DNA of 41,527 nt from Ideonella livida (GTDB lineage Bacteria; Pseudomonadota; Gammaproteobacteria; Burkholderiales; Burkholderiaceae_C): assembly GCF_010499455.1 (NCBI RefSeq), contig NZ_JAAGOH010000036.1, positions 1 to 41,527 of the forward strand. The letters run 5' to 3'. This document shows, piece after piece, positions 18,356 through 26,320 of the stretch. The notes below the pieces were generated by a model, which was not told the origin of the DNA, made no database searches, and saw only the letters and a list, made by a program, of their open reading frames with translations. The position numbers and the translations under genes were made by a program. Every line of letters begins with the position of its first letter. Position 1 is the first letter of the stretch.

Positions 18356-19149
18356 AGTGCTGCCTTTCCGTGGAAGCGGGCGCGGCAGGCGCCCAGGCCG
18401 CCAATGCGGCACACCAGCTCATCGCCGTTTTGCACGGCCAGCAGCTGCGATTGCGAGCCGGAGAGGATCACTTCACCGGCCTTGAAGGGCAGGCCCAGGC
18501 GCCCCAGGGTGTTGGCCAGCCACACCACGGCATTCACGGGCGAGCCCTGCACGGCCGCGCCGGCGCTGGTGGAGAACAGCGCGCCGTTGCGGTGCAGCAC
18601 CATGCCGGCCAGGGCCAGATCGAGCTTGCGCGGGTCGCCCTTGGCATCGCCCAGCAAGAACACGCCGCAAGAGGCGTTGTCCGCCACGGTGTCCTGGATC
18701 TTGATCTTCCAGTCCTTGATGCGGCTGTCCACGATCTCAAAGCAGGGGCTGACGTAGGCGGTGGCGCGGATCACGTCGGCTGCCGTGATGCCCGGGCCCA
18801 CCAAGTCACGCTCCAGCACAAAGGCCAGTTCGGCCTCGGCCTTGGGCTGGATCAGGCCTTCCAGGCTCACGCCATCGGCCTCGGTGCAGACCATGCCGCT
18901 GGTGAGCTGGCCAAAGTCGGGCTCGTACACCCCCAGCAGGTCCTGCACGGGCTTGCTGGTGACACCGATCTTCTTGCCCACAATGCGCTCGCCCGCCTGC
19001 AGGCGGCGCGCCACGTAGCGCGACTGGATGGCATAGGCGTCTTCCACGCGGATGTCGGGGAAGCGGGTGAGCAGCGGCGTGAGCACCTGGCGCTGGCGCC
19101 AGGCGTCGTACAGCTCATCGCCGCACTGCTGGATCTGGGAGGTGTCCAT
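18352..19149 (-). CDS. dmpE: 2-oxopent-4-enoate hydratase
   Basis: Adds water to 2-hydroxypenta-2,4-dienoate to give 4-hydroxy-2-oxovalerate, the aldolase substrate. The protein has 265 residues, near the family norm (about 261). Signatures are GKKIGVTSKPVQ (about 57-68), PKAEAELAFVLERDL with the Mg-binding acids, and LSGSQSQLLAVQNGD. ATG at 19149 lies 13 bp after the dehydrogenase stop and gives the expected N-terminus, though no clear ribosome-binding sequence is seen. Its 3' end overlaps the decarboxylase start by 4 bp, so the two subunits are probably made together. Confidence 0.9.
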   Translation of the reverse strand: MDTSQIQQCGDELYDAWRQRQVLTPLLTRFPDIRVEDAYAIQSRYVARRLQAGERIVGKKIGVTSKPVQDLLGVYEPDFGQLTSGMVCTEADGVSLEGLIQPKAEAELAFVLERDLVGPGITAADVIRATAYVSPCFEIVDSRIKDWKIKIQDTVADNASCGVFLLGDAKGDPRKLDLALAGMVLHRNGALFSTSAGAAVQGSPVNAVVWLANTLGRLGLPFKAGEVILSGSQSQLLAVQNGDELVCRIGGLGACRARFHGKAAL

Positions 19150-19162
19150 GGAGGGGGGGCTT

Positions 19163-20626
19163 TCAGAGCTTGATGCAGACGTTGCGGGTCTCGGTGTAGA
19201 ACTCCAGCGAGTGCACACCGCCCTCGCGGCCAATGCCGCTGTGCTTGCTGCCACCAAAGGGCGTGCGCAGGTCGCGCAGGAACCAGCTGTTGACCCAGGT
19301 GATGCCCACGTCAATGCGCTCGGCCATGCGGTGGGCGCGGGCCAGGTTCTGCGTCCACAGGGTGGTGGACAAGCCGTAGTCGGTGTCGTTGGCCAGGGCC
19401 ACCACCTCGTCTTCGCTGTCGAAGGGGCGCAGGTGGCAGCAGGGGCCGAAGATCTCTTCACGCACCACGCGGGCGTCGTCCTTCAGGCCGGTCCAGAGGG
19501 TGGGCTGCACCCAGCAGCCTTCGGCCAGCTCGGGCGGCATGTCGGGGATGCCGCCGCCGGTCACCACGGTGGCGCCCTCCTCCACCGCCAGGCGGTAGTA
19601 ACCCAGCACTTTTTGCTGGTGCTCGCGGCTGATGAGCGGGCCGTAGGTGTTGTGGTGGTCTTCGGGGCGGCCGTAGCGCACGGCCTCGGCCTTGGCCTTC
19701 AGGGCATCGCGGAAGCGCTCAAAAATCGGCCGCTCCACGTACACGCGCTCGGTGCCCAGGCAAACTTGGCCGGTGTTGAGGAAGGCCGAGCGGAAGATGC
19801 CGTCCACCGCCGCGTCAAAGTCGCAGTCGGCAAACACGATGCCGGCGTTCTTGCCGCCCAGCTCAAACGACACATCGCGCACGCCTTCGGCGGCGGCCTT
19901 CATGATGGCGGTGCCGGTGCGGGTCTCACCGGTGAAGGTGATGGCGTCCACCCCCGGGTGCTGGGTGATGAACTCACCGGCCGAGCCCGGGCCAAAGCCG
20001 TGCAGCACGTTGTAGACGCCGGCGGGCACACCCACCTTGTTCATCACCTCGCCCAGCAGGGTGGCCGTCAGCGGGGTTTCTTCACTGGGCTTGACGATGA
20101 CGGCGTTGCCGCAGGCCAGCGCCGGGCCCAGCTTCCAGGTCATCAGCAAGAAGGGCGCGTTCCAGGGGCAGATCACGCCGATCACGCCCTTGGGCTTGCG
20201 CAGCGCATAGTTCAGCGCGCCCCGGCCGTCGGGGGTTTCCATGCGGAAGCTCTCGGTGGCCACGTTCTTGACCACGTCGGCAAAGATCTTGAAGTTGGCC
20301 GCGCCACGGGGGATGAACACATGGGTCATCACATGGTTGGGCTGGCCGGTGTCGGCCATTTCAGCGGCCACAAAGTCGTCAAAGCGGCGGGTGATTTCGT
20401 CGGCCACGGCGTGCATCAGCGCGCAGCGCTTTTCGGTGCCCATGCGGCCCCACTCACCAGCCATGGCGCGGCGGGCGGCTTGCACGGCGGCGTCCACCTG
20501 GGCCGCGTCGGCCTCGGCCACCCGGGCCATGACCCGGCCGTCCACCGGCGAGCGCTTGTCAAAGAGGCGGGCGCCCTCGGCCGGAACAAAAGCGCCGTTG
20601 ATGAAGCTGGTGATGGTGCGGGTCAT
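19163..20626 (-). CDS. dmpC: 2-hydroxymuconic semialdehyde dehydrogenase
   Basis: NAD-dependent aldehyde dehydrogenase of 487 residues that oxidises the ring-cleavage product 2-hydroxymuconic semialdehyde to 2-hydroxymuconate. The catalytic Cys lies in NTGQVCLG (about 285) and the general base Glu in ELGGKNAG (about 253). PWNAPFLL and the C-terminal PFGGSKHSGIGREGG are typical of the subfamily. ATG at 20626 gives the standard N-terminus. It commits the pathway to the dehydrogenase branch; no hydrolase (DmpD) is present. A 149-bp gap with a strong hairpin separates it from the dioxygenase gene. Confidence 0.92.
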   Translation of the reverse strand: MTRTITSFINGAFVPAEGARLFDKRSPVDGRVMARVAEADAAQVDAAVQAARRAMAGEWGRMGTEKRCALMHAVADEITRRFDDFVAAEMADTGQPNHVMTHVFIPRGAANFKIFADVVKNVATESFRMETPDGRGALNYALRKPKGVIGVICPWNAPFLLMTWKLGPALACGNAVIVKPSEETPLTATLLGEVMNKVGVPAGVYNVLHGFGPGSAGEFITQHPGVDAITFTGETRTGTAIMKAAAEGVRDVSFELGGKNAGIVFADCDFDAAVDGIFRSAFLNTGQVCLGTERVYVERPIFERFRDALKAKAEAVRYGRPEDHHNTYGPLISREHQQKVLGYYRLAVEEGATVVTGGGIPDMPPELAEGCWVQPTLWTGLKDDARVVREEIFGPCCHLRPFDSEDEVVALANDTDYGLSTTLWTQNLARAHRMAERIDVGITWVNSWFLRDLRTPFGGSKHSGIGREGGVHSLEFYTETRNVCIKL

Positions 20627-20650
20627 GGGTCGCAAAGGGTCAGGGCCGGG

Positions 20651-20671
20651 GTGCCGCCGCGCAGGCGGCAC
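20651..20671 (-). other. Hairpin between ring-cleavage and dehydrogenase genes (minor)
   Basis: GTGCCGCC-GCGCA-GGCGGCAC is a perfect 8-bp stem with a 5-bp loop, 25 bp before the dehydrogenase start. It could influence translation of the dehydrogenase or mRNA stability. Confidence 0.4.
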
Positions 20672-20730
20672 AGCGGAAAAGCGGACGTGGAAGAACAGAC
20701 GAGAGGCCAGGCGAGAAGCTGGGAGTCCTT

Positions 20731-20759
20731 CAGCCGCGCTGGCCAGGCCAGCGCGGCTG
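20731..20759 (-). terminator. Strong 13-bp hairpin after the catechol dioxygenase gene
   Basis: CAGCCGCGCTGGC and GCCAGCGCGGCTG form a perfect 13-bp stem with a 3-base loop, beginning 17 bp past the dioxygenase stop. No U-tract follows on the minus strand. It is more likely an RNA-stabilising or partial-termination element that favours expression of the first gene than a full terminator, because the next pathway gene lies only about 100 bp downstream. Confidence 0.55.
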
Positions 20760-20775
20760 CAGGGCCAGCGGGCTC

Positions 20776-21711
20776 TCAGGTCACCACGGTCAGGAAGGTC
20801 TCGTGCATCTTGCGGTGGGCCACGTCCAGGCCGCCGCCTTCACCCAGGCCTTCCCAGGTCCAGGCGATGGGGGGCAGGTCGGGGTAGGTGGTGTTGCCGC
20901 CCGAGAAGGTCTCAAAGCGGTTGCCCGACGGGTCCCAGGCGTAGATGGTGCCGCCGCGGGTGATGCCGTGGCGGGTCGGGCCGATGTCGACCTTGACGTT
21001 GTGGGCGGCCATGATGTCGGCGGCGCGGAACACGCGGTCGATCGACTCCATGTAGAACGACACATGGTGCAGCTTGCCCGGCTCGGGGTGGATCACAAAC
21101 GCGATGTCATGCGCCTTGTTGGAGCAGGCCAGCCACAGCGCGCCCTTCACGTCCGAATCGGGCAGCGTCACGTACTCGGCCAGGTGGAAACCCAGCACCT
21201 TGGTGAACAGGTCCAGCACCTTGTCCACGTTCGGGCCGTAGAGCAGGGCGTGGTCAAAGCGCATGGGGGCGATGCCGTTGTCCATGCGGCTGGAGTACGG
21301 CGCCGGGTCCTTCTGGCCCAGGGGCGAGCCCTTGAAGGTCTTGTGGGCGTACAGCTCGATCTGGTGGCCGCTGGGGATCTCAAAGCGCACGCGCTCGCCG
21401 GTCTCCAGCAGGTCGCCCGCGGGAATGCGCTGGGTGGCCAGGCCCCAGTCACGCACCTCGGCCTCCAGGCGGTTCAGGGTGTGCTCGTCGGCCACCTTGA
21501 AGCCGAAGAAGTCCAGGCCGGCGCGGTCGGCCTGGCGCAGCACGATGCTGTGGTGGTCCCGCTCGTCCCAACCACGCAGATACACGCGGCCTTCAGCGTC
21601 GCGGCCGGTTTCCTCCAGCCCCATGATGTCGCGGTAGTGGTGGACGCCTTCGTCCAGGTCCAGCACCCGGATCTGCACGTGTCCCGGGCGCAGCACGCCT
21701 GTCAATGCCAT
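20776..21711 (-). CDS. dmpB: Catechol 2,3-dioxygenase (extradiol, type I)
   Basis: Cleaves the catechol ring next to the hydroxyls to 2-hydroxymuconic semialdehyde, using Fe(II). This is a two-domain vicinal-oxygen-chelate protein of 311 residues (family about 307-314). The iron ligands are H154 (RFDHALLYG), H215 or H216 (KLHHVSFYM) and E267 (NRFETFSGG), matching H153/H214/E265 of the Pseudomonas enzyme. The extradiol signature spans GPTRHGITRGGTIYAWDP (about 245-262). ATG at 21711 has GGAG 9 bp upstream. It is the first gene of the operon, facing the divergent LysR gene. Confidence 0.95.
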   Translation of the reverse strand: MALTGVLRPGHVQIRVLDLDEGVHHYRDIMGLEETGRDAEGRVYLRGWDERDHHSIVLRQADRAGLDFFGFKVADEHTLNRLEAEVRDWGLATQRIPAGDLLETGERVRFEIPSGHQIELYAHKTFKGSPLGQKDPAPYSSRMDNGIAPMRFDHALLYGPNVDKVLDLFTKVLGFHLAEYVTLPDSDVKGALWLACSNKAHDIAFVIHPEPGKLHHVSFYMESIDRVFRAADIMAAHNVKVDIGPTRHGITRGGTIYAWDPSGNRFETFSGGNTTYPDLPPIAWTWEGLGEGGGLDVAHRKMHETFLTVVT

Positions 21712-21874
21712 GGTTGTCGTCTCCTGTCGTCGCTGTCGTGTCGGTGGGGGAAGGGGCTGCGACGACGCGGCCCGCCCCTCTGGGGATTCCGAGCCCTCGG
21801 CACCGGGAGGTGTCGGGGTGAGGGCACTGTAGGAGGGGCCCTGCCCGCCCGTCCAATACCATCGAACTAGGGCA

Positions 21875-21927
21875 GCCATACCTTGCACGCATGTCTGATG
21901 GCATCAGAAAATCAGACCAGGTATGGC
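21875..21927. promoter_or_regulatory. Nested dyads in the dioxygenase/LysR divergent region
   Basis: The 251-bp gap between the two divergent genes holds an outer inverted repeat GCCATACC (21875-21882) / GGTATGGC (21920-21927). Inside it is a perfect palindrome TCTGATG-G-CATCAGA (21894-21908), and a further ATCAGAC (21911-21917) can pair with GTCTGAT at 21893. Such dyads are what LysR-type regulators bind upstream of the operon they control. No sigma-54 motif is seen here, so the meta operon is probably LysR-controlled with a sigma-70 promoter I cannot place. Confidence 0.6.
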
Positions 21928-21962
21928 AAACCCTGAGGCGCCACCCGCGCCAGGAGATCCCC

Positions 21963-22889
21963 ATGGAACTGCGCCACCTGCGCTACTTCGTCTGTGTCGC
22001 CGATGAGCAGAACATTGGCCGGGCCGCACTGCGCCTGCACATCTCGCAGCCGCCGCTGACCCGGCAGATCCAGCAGCTAGAGGAGCAGTTGGGCGCACAA
22101 CTGCTGCACCGCACCAGCCGCGGCGTGGAACTGACCGACGCCGGCCGCGTGCTCTACGAGGACGCGCGCAACATCCTGGCCCTGGCCGACCGCGCGGCCG
22201 AGCGCACCAGCAAGGCCGCCCAGGGCCTGCTGGGCCGGGTGGATGTGGCGGTGTTCGGCTCGGGCATCTTCGGGGCCATCCCGCTGCTGCTGCGGCACTT
22301 CCGCCGCCGCTGCCCCGAGGTCAACATCGTGCTGCACAACATGAGCAAGGAGGAGCAGATCGACGCGCTGCGCCACCAGCGCATCACCCTGGCCTTCAAC
22401 CGCCTGATGCGCCCGGTGGAGGGCCTGACCTGCGAGACGCTGCTGACCGAGCCGCTGTACGTGGCCCTGCCCGCGGGCGACCCGCTGATCGCCCGCACCG
22501 CGGTGCCCCTGGCCGAGCTCTCGGACACCCCGGTGGTGCTCTACCCCACCGGCTCGCGGCCCAACTTCATCGACAAGGTGCACGCGCTGTGCCGCGACTG
22601 CGGCTTTGCCCCGCTGGTGGCGCAGGAGGTGAGCGACGTGGTGCATGCGGTGGCCCTGGTGGCCACCGGCTTTGGCGTGTGCCTGGTGCCGCGCTCGGCC
22701 ACGGCCATGGCCATTCCGGGTGTGACCTACCGCCCGCTGCACCACCCGGCGCAGCCGCGGGTGGACCTGTGCTGCATCTACCGGGACGGCGACGACAGCC
22801 CCATCCTGCAGGCCCTGCTGGGCGCCATGCGGGCGGCGGCGGCCGAGATGAGCCCGCACGACCACAGCGTGCTGGCCCTGCCGGCCTGA
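21963..22889 (+). CDS. LysR-type transcriptional regulator
   Basis: A 308-residue LysR protein. The winged helix-turn-helix is at about 1-65 (MELRHLRYFVCVADEQNIGRAA, then HISQPPLTRQIQQLEE). The effector-binding domain (about 92-295) starts RVDVAVFGSGIFG and is close to the CatR/BenM-like group that recognises aromatic acids such as muconates. ATG at 21963 has AGGAG 7 bp upstream; an in-frame start at 21891 would add residues before the conserved N-terminus. It is divergent from catechol 2,3-dioxygenase, its likely target. Its 3' end is 16 bp from a convergent secreted-protein gene. Confidence 0.9.
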   Translation: MELRHLRYFVCVADEQNIGRAALRLHISQPPLTRQIQQLEEQLGAQLLHRTSRGVELTDAGRVLYEDARNILALADRAAERTSKAAQGLLGRVDVAVFGSGIFGAIPLLLRHFRRRCPEVNIVLHNMSKEEQIDALRHQRITLAFNRLMRPVEGLTCETLLTEPLYVALPAGDPLIARTAVPLAELSDTPVVLYPTGSRPNFIDKVHALCRDCGFAPLVAQEVSDVVHAVALVATGFGVCLVPRSATAMAIPGVTYRPLHHPAQPRVDLCCIYRDGDDSPILQALLGAMRAAAAEMSPHDHSVLALPA

Positions 22890-22905
22890 GGGCGCCGCCG
22901 CCGGC

Positions 22906-23451
22906 TCAGAGCGCGGCCACGTCGGCCCACACCGGCCAGGCCTGCGCGGCGGGCGCCGGCTGACCCGGCGGCGGCTCAAAGGCGTGGCGCAGCTGCAGGG
23001 TGTAGCGGCCGGGCCGGGCGGCGCACAAGCGCCAGCCCTCGGCGGTGGGTTCGGCGCTCAGGCCGCCCAAGCCCTCGTCTTCCAGGTGCCAGGCCGGGGG
23101 GACGATGCCCTCGGGCAGGTGGCGCCGCAGGGTGACGCAGAAGCCGCGCTTGAGGTTGGAGAGCACCACCAGCGTCTGCTCGCCGCGCAGGCGGCCCTGC
23201 CCGTCGGCCTGCAATTCGGCGGCGTGGCGGTTCTCCAGCAGCCGGATGACCGGCGGGATGATGATGCGGAAGTCCAGCCGGGCGCTGGCGCCCTGCCCCG
23301 GGGCGGCCAGCCGGGCCTCGGCCCGGGCGGCCGGCGCCTGCAGCCCCACGGCCAGACCCAGCGCCAGCGCGGCCGCGGGCCGGCCCCACGCAGGGGACGG
23401 GCGGCAGGGGGCGGTCGAAGGCGCCGGCAGGGCGCCACGGGTGGCGGACAT
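22906..23451 (-). CDS. Secreted subunit with pilin-like N-terminus, last gene of the fibre locus
   Basis: A 181-residue exported protein of unknown family. A long N-region with a hydrophobic segment (about 25-38) precedes a likely cleavage near ARAEA. The segment ARLDFRIIIPPVIRLL (about 57-72) closely resembles ARLDFRVIIPRVLFL in the major pilin-like gene at 27486-28073, so they are likely related or bind the same partner. There are two cysteines (about 105 and 143), unlike the major subunit. It may be a tip, terminator or anchor subunit. Located 53 bp after the usher-like gene on the same strand. Confidence 0.6.
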   Translation of the reverse strand: MSATRGALPAPSTAPCRPSPAWGRPAAALALGLAVGLQAPAARAEARLAAPGQGASARLDFRIIIPPVIRLLENRHAAELQADGQGRLRGEQTLVVLSNLKRGFCVTLRRHLPEGIVPPAWHLEDEGLGGLSAEPTAEGWRLCAARPGRYTLQLRHAFEPPPGQPAPAAQAWPVWADVAAL

Positions 23452-23504
23452 GCCCCGGGTATCGGCCCCTCGGCCCGGGGCTTGAGCGCCCGCAGGTGCA
23501 GGGT

Positions 23505-25457
23505 TCAGGGGGCGCGCTGCACCGCCAGGGCCACGCGGGTGTCGCCGCGCAGCTGCACCTCCACGCGTTGGCCGGTCTCGTCGGCGGCGGACCAGGGCAG
23601 GGGCAGGCTGTCACTGCGCACGGCCAGGGTGTGGCCGCCAGCGGCCACCAGCGGAAACTCGAAGCGGCCCTGGGCATCGGTGCGGGTGACGTAGCGCTCG
23701 TCCAGCGTCACCATCACGCCGGGCACGCCGGCCTCGCTGGCGTCCTGGGTGCCGCTGCGGTTGGCGTCAAAGTACACCACGCCCTGCACCCGCCCGCCGC
23801 CGGCCTGGGGCTGGCCGCCCAGCGGCACGCTGCGGCTGCCGGCCTGGAACTCGTGGCGCAGCACCAGCAGGAAGGCCCGGCTGGCGGTGGCCACGGCGTC
23901 GGTGGGCCGGGGCGCCAGCGGGTCCAGCGGCACGGCCGAGGCCAGGCGGCCCAGGCTGCGGGTGTAGAGGCCCTCCAGCGTCCACAGGGGGGCCAGGCGC
24001 CATTGCGTGCCCAGGTTGGCACTCCAGGTGTCCTGGCCGGCGCTGCTGCGCTGGGTCTGCAGGCTGCCGTTCCACTGGGCGCGCGAGCCCAGCGGCAGGG
24101 TCCAGGCCAGGGCAGCGTTCCAGAGGCTCTGGGCGCCCAGGCCTGCGGGGGCAAACGCCGATTCGCGGGCATGCGCCAGGCTGCTGGCCAGCGTCTGGCC
24201 CAGCGGCAGCGCCCACTCCTGGTCCCAGGACAGGCCCAGGCGACGCGGACCGTCCTGGCTGTCGGTGTGCTCCAGGCGCAGGCCGGTGGCGCCCAGCTCA
24301 TGCTGCCACCGCCAGTCGGCATGGCCCTGGGTGGCCTGCCCGGCGTAGCGGCGCAGGGTCAGGCCGGCGCCCAGGCTGTGGTCGCGGCTGAGGCGCCAGC
24401 GGCCGCTGGTGGCGGCGTAGAAGCCGTCCCCATGACGGCCGCTGAGGTTGTGCAGGCCGTCCAACGCGCCCTCGACCGACCACAGCCGGCCCCGCCACTG
24501 ACCCCGGTAGTACACGCCTTCCAAATCCTCGGGCAGGGGCTGGTCCACCCAGCTCAGGCCCGGGGCCAGGCGGTAGGCACCAAAGCTGTGCTGCCGCGGG
24601 CCTTCGCGCCACTGGCCGTCCAGCCAGAAGCCGTCGCGCACGGTGTCCAGCGTCTCCTGGTGGGTGCGCACGGTGTGGGTCTGCAGGCTCAGCGGCCCCT
24701 GCTCCAGCCGCACCACCGTCTGGCCGGAGCGGGCACTCTGCCGGGCGGCCCCCAACGCGCCGGTGGGCAGCACGTTCTCGGCGGTTTCCAGCATCATGGC
24801 CGTGGTCCACACGCCCTGGCCGGGCCCCGGGGCCTGGCGCGACTGCAGGGCCAGCAGGCTGCGCTGACCGCCCAGGCGGTCAAACAGCGTGACCGGGGCG
24901 CCCTGCAGGCGGCCGGCCTCGCCCTGGGCGGCCTGCAGCCACCAGCCGCGCTCGGGCTGCTCCCACTGCAGCGCCGCGCCACCCACCACAAAGGAGGGCA
25001 CGGTGATGCGGGTGGGCAGACGGGTGACGGGCGGCGCGGGCCGGTCCACCACGCCCAGCTCGTGGTGGGCGCGCCAGCCGTCGGCCAGCGGCAGGTCGCG
25101 CTGGCGCAGGGTGAGGGTGGCACGGCGGGCATCGCCCGGCAGCGCACCGTCCAGCGAGAGCAGGCCGAAGCTGGCGGTCTCCAGCAGGGCCTGGGCGACC
25201 ACGCCGCTGCGCGTGCGGTGCCGGGCGTCGAAGGGCTCGGTGCCCACGCGGGCCTCCACCCGCAGGTAGCGCGGCGGTCCGCTGGGGTCGTAGGGGGCCT
25301 CGGGGGCATCCTCCTCGTCCTCGGACGGGGGCAGGTCGGCCATCACCCGGTCCACATAGGCCGGTGCGGCAGGGCTGGGCGCGGCCGGCCCCTGCCCCCA
25401 GGCCGGGACGGCCCCGACCAGCAGGCAGACGAGGGGGCCGACCCGCAGTCCCTTCAT
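23505..25457 (-). CDS. Usher-like outer-membrane barrel with C-terminal SdrD/Cna-B-like domain
   Basis: A 650-residue protein: signal peptide (about 1-22, AWG-QG), an acidic segment (PPSEDEEDAPEAP), then a long region rich in alternating aromatic and polar residues (about 60-530) typical of outer-membrane beta-barrels. It ends with a domain VVYFDANRSGTQDASEAGV ... TDAQGRFEFP (about 545-605) matching the SdrD_B/carboxypeptidase-regulatory-like fold. It is shorter than FimD/PapC ushers (about 800-850) and I see no clear canonical usher N-terminal domain. Its place after a PapD-like chaperone suggests an usher role; CS1-type ushers (CooC/TcfC) also end in a similar domain, so it may be a distant relative. 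Start ATG overlaps the chaperone stop (ATGA). Confidence 0.6.
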   Translation of the reverse strand: MKGLRVGPLVCLLVGAVPAWGQGPAAPSPAAPAYVDRVMADLPPSEDEEDAPEAPYDPSGPPRYLRVEARVGTEPFDARHRTRSGVVAQALLETASFGLLSLDGALPGDARRATLTLRQRDLPLADGWRAHHELGVVDRPAPPVTRLPTRITVPSFVVGGAALQWEQPERGWWLQAAQGEAGRLQGAPVTLFDRLGGQRSLLALQSRQAPGPGQGVWTTAMMLETAENVLPTGALGAARQSARSGQTVVRLEQGPLSLQTHTVRTHQETLDTVRDGFWLDGQWREGPRQHSFGAYRLAPGLSWVDQPLPEDLEGVYYRGQWRGRLWSVEGALDGLHNLSGRHGDGFYAATSGRWRLSRDHSLGAGLTLRRYAGQATQGHADWRWQHELGATGLRLEHTDSQDGPRRLGLSWDQEWALPLGQTLASSLAHARESAFAPAGLGAQSLWNAALAWTLPLGSRAQWNGSLQTQRSSAGQDTWSANLGTQWRLAPLWTLEGLYTRSLGRLASAVPLDPLAPRPTDAVATASRAFLLVLRHEFQAGSRSVPLGGQPQAGGGRVQGVVYFDANRSGTQDASEAGVPGVMVTLDERYVTRTDAQGRFEFPLVAAGGHTLAVRSDSLPLPWSAADETGQRVEVQLRGDTRVALAVQRAP

Positions 25458-26320
25458 GGGTGGAAGCGTGCGTCCACCGCCAGGGACTGCCGGCCCCATT
25501 CCAGCGTGCCCTTAACCTGCAGCGGGTAGCGCAGGGTGGGCTGGGGCTGGCCGGGCTCGACCACCGGGGTCAGGGCGATCTCGCGGCTGCGCCCAGGCAG
25601 GATGGGCACGTCGGCGGCGGCCAGCTCCACCCGCTGGCCCTCGGCGTCGGTGCCCACCAGCACGCCCTCCAGGCGGCCGTGGGCATTGCCGGCATTGCGC
25701 ACCTGCAGCACCGGCACCCGCTGGCCCTGCACGGTGGCCACCTGCTGACCCTCCACGGTGAGCACGGGGGCGGCGTCACCCACGGTGACGTAGACGATGA
25801 CGGCAATGCGCGCCCCCACCGGGAAGCTCAGCGCGCCCTGCACCCGGGCGGGGTCCTGACCCTCGACCATGAGGGCGAAACGGCATTCGCCAGCCGGCGC
25901 CTCGGCCGGTGGCGTGACCTCGAAGCGAAAACGGTAGCGGGCACCGGCGGCCAGGCTGAGCTCGTGGCGCTCGATGGCCACCCAGGGCCGGCAGCTCTGG
26001 GGGGACAACGCGTCGGTGAACGTCACCGCCTGGTCGGGCCCCAGATCCCAGTCGTTGGTGTAGAGGCGGTAGCCGCCGCGCTGCTGGCCGACGTGCTGGA
26101 TCTCGACGATCTGGCGCAAGGACTTGCCCGGCGCCACCTGGGCCACGATGCGCGGCGGCGAGACGTAGGCCGAGAAGCCCTGTGCCCCCGCCACGCCGGG
26201 CACGGCCCCGGCGGCCAGCGCCAGCAGGCCTGCCCAGACAGCCGAACGGGTCAGCCGGCCCCGGCCGATGGCCAGGGCTTGCAAGGCAGGAGGGATGAAG
26301 CGCGATCGGTCAGTCAGCAT
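25454..26320 (-). CDS. PapD-like fimbrial chaperone
   Basis: A periplasmic chaperone-like protein of 288 residues. A signal segment (about 28-47) ends near VAGAQG. The N-terminal Ig-like domain starts FSAYVSPPRIVAQVAPGK and includes LYTNDWDL and the WVAIERHELSLAAGARYRFRF strand pair, as in PapD-type pilus chaperones. The second Ig-like domain is at about 180-288. ATG at 26320 is used; an upstream TTG is less likely. It ends in a 4-bp overlap with the usher-like gene. It would hold exported subunits in the periplasm and hand them to the outer-membrane protein. Confidence 0.7.
   Translation of the reverse strand: MLTDRSRFIPPALQALAIGRGRLTRSAVWAGLLALAAGAVPGVAGAQGFSAYVSPPRIVAQVAPGKSLRQIVEIQHVGQQRGGYRLYTNDWDLGPDQAVTFTDALSPQSCRPWVAIERHELSLAAGARYRFRFEVTPPAEAPAGECRFALMVEGQDPARVQGALSFPVGARIAVIVYVTVGDAAPVLTVEGQQVATVQGQRVPVLQVRNAGNAHGRLEGVLVGTDAEGQRVELAAADVPILPGRSREIALTPVVEPGQPQPTLRYPLQVKGTLEWGRQSLAVDARFHP

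Noticed and set aside
21712-21962. Search for a sigma-54 promoter for the meta operon
   Set aside because: No GG-N10-GC with a usable TTGC on the minus strand; the dyads and the LysR neighbour explain control better.
23496-25529. Plus-strand ORF (677 codons) opposite the usher-like gene
   Set aside because: Rich in G, A, Q and H with no signal or domain; the opposite strand has a signal peptide, a recognisable C-terminal domain and an ATGA overlap.
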